64,000 nucleotides of DNA from positions 124,001-188,000 of the forward strand of contig NZ_QZWH01000006.1 of NCBI RefSeq assembly GCF_003601925.1, written 5' to 3'. Below the pieces are notes generated by a model. It had not been told where the DNA came from. It saw nothing but the letters and a program-made list of their open reading frames with translations, and searched no databases. The number at the start of each line of letters is the position of its first letter. The stretch's first letter is position 1. This stretch comes from Buttiauxella izardii. GTDB lineage: Bacteria; Pseudomonadota; Gammaproteobacteria; Enterobacterales; Enterobacteriaceae. Position numbers and translations under genes: made by a program. Below, piece by piece: positions 61,406-64,000 of this stretch.

Positions 61406-62973
61406 CAGCTTAATCCTTGTCGATAATGGCCCATCACTCTGCCCGCCTGAAGTGTGACAATAAACATGATTGCCGGGAGCAACATTTGCAGCAGCGCCTG
61501 AATCGCCAGCTGTTGCGGGTCGCCGCCGCTACTGAGCGCCACAGTTTCAGTGGTGACGGTAGAAAAACGCCCGGCCCCGGCATACAGCGTCGGTAAATAT
61601 TGTGCGACGCTTACCGAAAACCCAACCGCCAGCGTCGCCAGCATCGGGCGCATCAGCAAGGGCAATTTCACCCGACACAAAATCTTCCACGCCGACCAGC
61701 CAAAAGTCCGCGCGGTAACCACCAACCGCGCATCAAACTGCTGCCATGCAGGGCGCGCCACCAACAGCATATACGGCACCACCCACAGCAAATGGCTCCA
61801 GATCACCCCGAGCCAGCCGCCGTCTTGATTTAGCATTAGCAACAATTGGTATTGCCCGGCGACCAGCGGCAGAGCGGGTAAAAACAGCGGTAGTGCCAGC
61901 CAGAGATCAAAACGAGAATCGCCGCCTTCCAGCCACAAAACAATCACCAGTAAACCGGTCAGGCTACTTGCCAGCGCCAGCAAAAGCGTAGTGACTAAAG
62001 GCGAAAATTCAGCAGATTGCCAGCCGGAAAACGCGAGCGCATCGGGGAAAAGAGAAGGGTAAAACCAGCCGTCAGAAAACGACCACATCAGCAGCATCGC
62101 TATTGCCGCAATGCCTGTCGCGGTCATTAAAAAGCCGATGCCGGAAGCTAGCGGCTGAATATCAACCTGATGGCGTCTACCGGAAAACTTCCCTGACGCG
62201 CGGCTGAATAATTTCCACAACGTCCATCCAGTAACGATAAATATTCCCAGTAACACCAGCAATAAAAGCGAGGTCAACATGCCCATTAACACGCGCTGCG
62301 GATCGGCGTCGTTCAGCCACTGCCAGGCTAAAACCGCGAGCGTTGGCGGGTTTGCCGGGCCAAGAATAATCGCCACATCTACTACCGAGAGGCTGTAAGC
62401 CACGACGGCCATTAATGCCCATTTCAGGCGCGGCAAAAGCTGCGGAACCAACACCCGAACACGACATTGCAGTGGGCCATAACCCAGGCTTTGCGCCACG
62501 GTAAGCTGTTGGGAAAGGGTTTGCTGGTTAAGCTGCGAGCTGGCAATCCATAACAAAAACCAGCTCTCTTTGAGTGCCAGTAAAAACCCCAGCCCCACGC
62601 CAAATTCATCAAGATGGAAGGAGACACCGCACAATCGCGCCAGCCAGCCATTATCGGCGAATAACAGCAGAAAACCGCTGGCGAAGGCAACATGTGGCAA
62701 CGCTAAAAGGAGTGGAAGTTGCGCGGTATAACGCTGCCAGCGCGCACCGGGCCACAAGCCGCAAAGAATCAATAAACAGAATGCCAACGCGCCTGCGACG
62801 CTGATAACCGTGGAATTCAGCGTCGCCAGCAGCGCGAGCGGCCATTGGTTGTCAGCCCATAACGCCTGCCAGATTTCTGGCAGCAGCGCTGGTTTTGCCA
62901 TCATCATCAAACCCGGCAACAGCGGGGCGAAAACGCAACCCACCGCCAGCCAGGCTAACAAACGACGACTCAT
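61405..62973 (-). CDS. ynjC: YnjC, ABC transporter permease (fused double permease)
   Basis: The 522-residue protein has about twelve membrane helices arranged as two permease domains. The coupling loops are at QLTVAQSLGYGPLQCRVRVL and RLVVTARTFGWSAWKILCRV. This ThiP/FbpB-like fused arrangement fits importers of inorganic ions or thiamine-type solutes. The ATG at 62973 overlaps the ynjB stop as ATGA, which decides the start over one 24 nt upstream. Confidence 0.95.
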   Translation of the reverse strand: MSRRLLAWLAVGCVFAPLLPGLMMMAKPALLPEIWQALWADNQWPLALLATLNSTVISVAGALAFCLLILCGLWPGARWQRYTAQLPLLLALPHVAFASGFLLLFADNGWLARLCGVSFHLDEFGVGLGFLLALKESWFLLWIASSQLNQQTLSQQLTVAQSLGYGPLQCRVRVLVPQLLPRLKWALMAVVAYSLSVVDVAIILGPANPPTLAVLAWQWLNDADPQRVLMGMLTSLLLLVLLGIFIVTGWTLWKLFSRASGKFSGRRHQVDIQPLASGIGFLMTATGIAAIAMLLMWSFSDGWFYPSLFPDALAFSGWQSAEFSPLVTTLLLALASSLTGLLVIVLWLEGGDSRFDLWLALPLFLPALPLVAGQYQLLLMLNQDGGWLGVIWSHLLWVVPYMLLVARPAWQQFDARLVVTARTFGWSAWKILCRVKLPLLMRPMLATLAVGFSVSVAQYLPTLYAGAGRFSTVTTETVALSSGGDPQQLAIQALLQMLLPAIMFIVTLQAGRVMGHYRQGLS

Positions 62974-64000
62974 TTCGCCCCGTAACGTTGCAACCACTCT
63001 TTTTCCAGAGCATCAACCCAGGCAGCGTGCGGTTCGGGCAAATACGGCACCGCTTGCTGGTGGGCCGGTTTTTGCGCGTCGAGTTGTTCTTTTAACGTTG
63101 ACGGCAGCGTGGCGCTATCGAGCACCGTGGCATCGCCCCAGATTGCCGGAGTCGCCTTGCGGATTTGTGCTTCTGGTGACATCAGGAAGTTTGCCAGCAC
63201 CTGCGCGCCAGCCTGCGCATTTGCATTCGCCGGGATCGTCACAAAATGGACGTTGCCCAACATGCCTTGCTCAAAGCCAAAGGCCTGCGCCGTTTTCGGC
63301 AGTTGCTTGCGGTCGATTAAGTTATCGACGTGCGCGGGATTGAACGTCACGGAGAACAGCAACTCGCCATCGGCCAGCATTCTGTCCATACGCGCAGGGG
63401 ATGGCGGGAAGGTTTTGCCCTCGCGCCATAGCAGCGGGTGCAGCTTGTCCAGATAATTCCACAGTGGAGCGGTCACCTGTTGGAACGTTGCAGGATTTGG
63501 TGCGCTGCGCAGCGCTTGCGGATCCGCTGTCAGCACAATCAACAATTGTTCGATAAACGCGGTGCCGGTGAAATCAGGCGGGCGAGGGTAGCTGAGTTTG
63601 CCGGGGTTTTCTTTGGCAAATGCCAGTAATTCTGCGGCATTACGCGGGAATTTCACATCAGGTTGAATCTTACCAATCAACATCAATTGCGCGCTGCCCC
63701 ACGGCGCTTCGGCACCGTCAGTCGGCTGCGAGAAATCTTCGCGCACCGGTTTTTTCTGGTCAACGTAGCGCCAGTTCGGTAGTTCCCACGCCCAGCCTTC
63801 TTTCAGTAATCCGGCTTGTTTGAGCGTGCGGAAGTTCTCGCCGTTCACCCAAAGTAAATCCACGGAACCATTGGTTTTACGCCCGGCAGCCGCTTCGCTT
63901 TGAATGCGTTTTACCGCATCGCTGGCATCAGCCAGGCGCACGACTTTTACCGTCACGCCGTATTGCTGTTTCATCTCGCCCGCTACCCAGTCGAGATAGC
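62970..64000 (-). CDS. ynjB: YnjB, ABC transporter substrate-binding protein (5' end off window)
   Basis: At least 343 residues are present, and the frame is open to the window edge, so the start and signal peptide are missing. Visible motifs include KTNGSVDLLWVNGENFRTLK, AELLAFAKENPGKLSYPRPP and PDFTGTAFIEQLL, typical of YnjB. It binds an unknown solute in the periplasm and delivers it to YnjC/YnjD. It is translationally coupled to ynjC by ATGA. Confidence 0.94.
   Translation of the reverse strand, partial: YLDWVAGEMKQQYGVTVKVVRLADASDAVKRIQSEAAAGRKTNGSVDLLWVNGENFRTLKQAGLLKEGWAWELPNWRYVDQKKPVREDFSQPTDGAEAPWGSAQLMLIGKIQPDVKFPRNAAELLAFAKENPGKLSYPRPPDFTGTAFIEQLLIVLTADPQALRSAPNPATFQQVTAPLWNYLDKLHPLLWREGKTFPPSPARMDRMLADGELLFSVTFNPAHVDNLIDRKQLPKTAQAFGFEQGMLGNVHFVTIPANANAQAGAQVLANFLMSPEAQIRKATPAIWGDATVLDSATLPSTLKEQLDAQKPAHQQAVPYLPEPHAAWVDALEKEWLQRYGAK

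Overview
The window comes from an enteric bacterium of the family Enterobacteriaceae. The chromosomal half carries gapA-yeaD-yeaE-mipA-yeaG-yeaH, nimR/nimT, msrB-yeaC, ansA-pncA, sppA, ydjA-selD-topB and the ynj genes, mostly in Escherichia-like local order, plus an ERIC repeat at 51578-51704. The genus cannot be fixed from sequence alone. Gene order differs from E. coli in several places: a GH18 chitinase lies between yeaC and pncA, ynjA sits beside ynjF, and the icd region adjoins yeaN.

Positions 1 to about 31059 are the right part of a prophage inserted in the 3' end of icd. Its integrase and left att site lie off the left edge. The displaced icd tail is at 31060-31224. Layout: CI-like repressor (minus, partial), a three-site operator region, Cro, YmfL-like regulator, a DUF4222 microgene, replication protein, PerC-like regulator, MT-A70 methylase, RusA, Rha/KilAC antirepressor, DUF968 protein and a DUF1133 late regulator, mostly linked by ATGA overlaps. 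Next come a small membrane moron, two holin-type genes, a GH108 endolysin, spanins, an Acb2-like (anti-CBASS) gene, an orphan ORF and an HNH nuclease. A P27/HK97-type packaging and head module (9975-16661) is joined to a Mu-type contractile tail (16661-28857) with a programmed -1 frameshift at 19512-19518. An adhesin pair and an opposite-strand moron interrupt the tail genes. Short fibre and assembly genes follow, then an SOS operon with a near-consensus LexA box that encodes a UmuD'-like protein.

Positions 31060-39950 form the junction zone: icd remnant, a small KTSC-like gene, tRNA-Thr(UGU), a YoaJ-like microprotein, an SOS-controlled DinI/MsgA-family gene, an MltF-like transglycosylase, a CspA-family gene, a Pmp3-family protein, several conserved orphans, nimT/nimR with a shared operator, yeaL and an M15-type peptidase.

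Positions 39964-64000 are core chromosome. They hold the yeaGH stress kinase operon with a sigma54 promoter, mipA, carbohydrate enzymes (yeaE, yeaD, gapA), msrB, the chitinase with a LacI-type palindrome, NAD and asparagine salvage (pncA, ansA), sppA, selenium metabolism (selD), topB, nudG and the ynjBCDE ABC transporter/rhodanese cluster. ynjB runs off the right edge.
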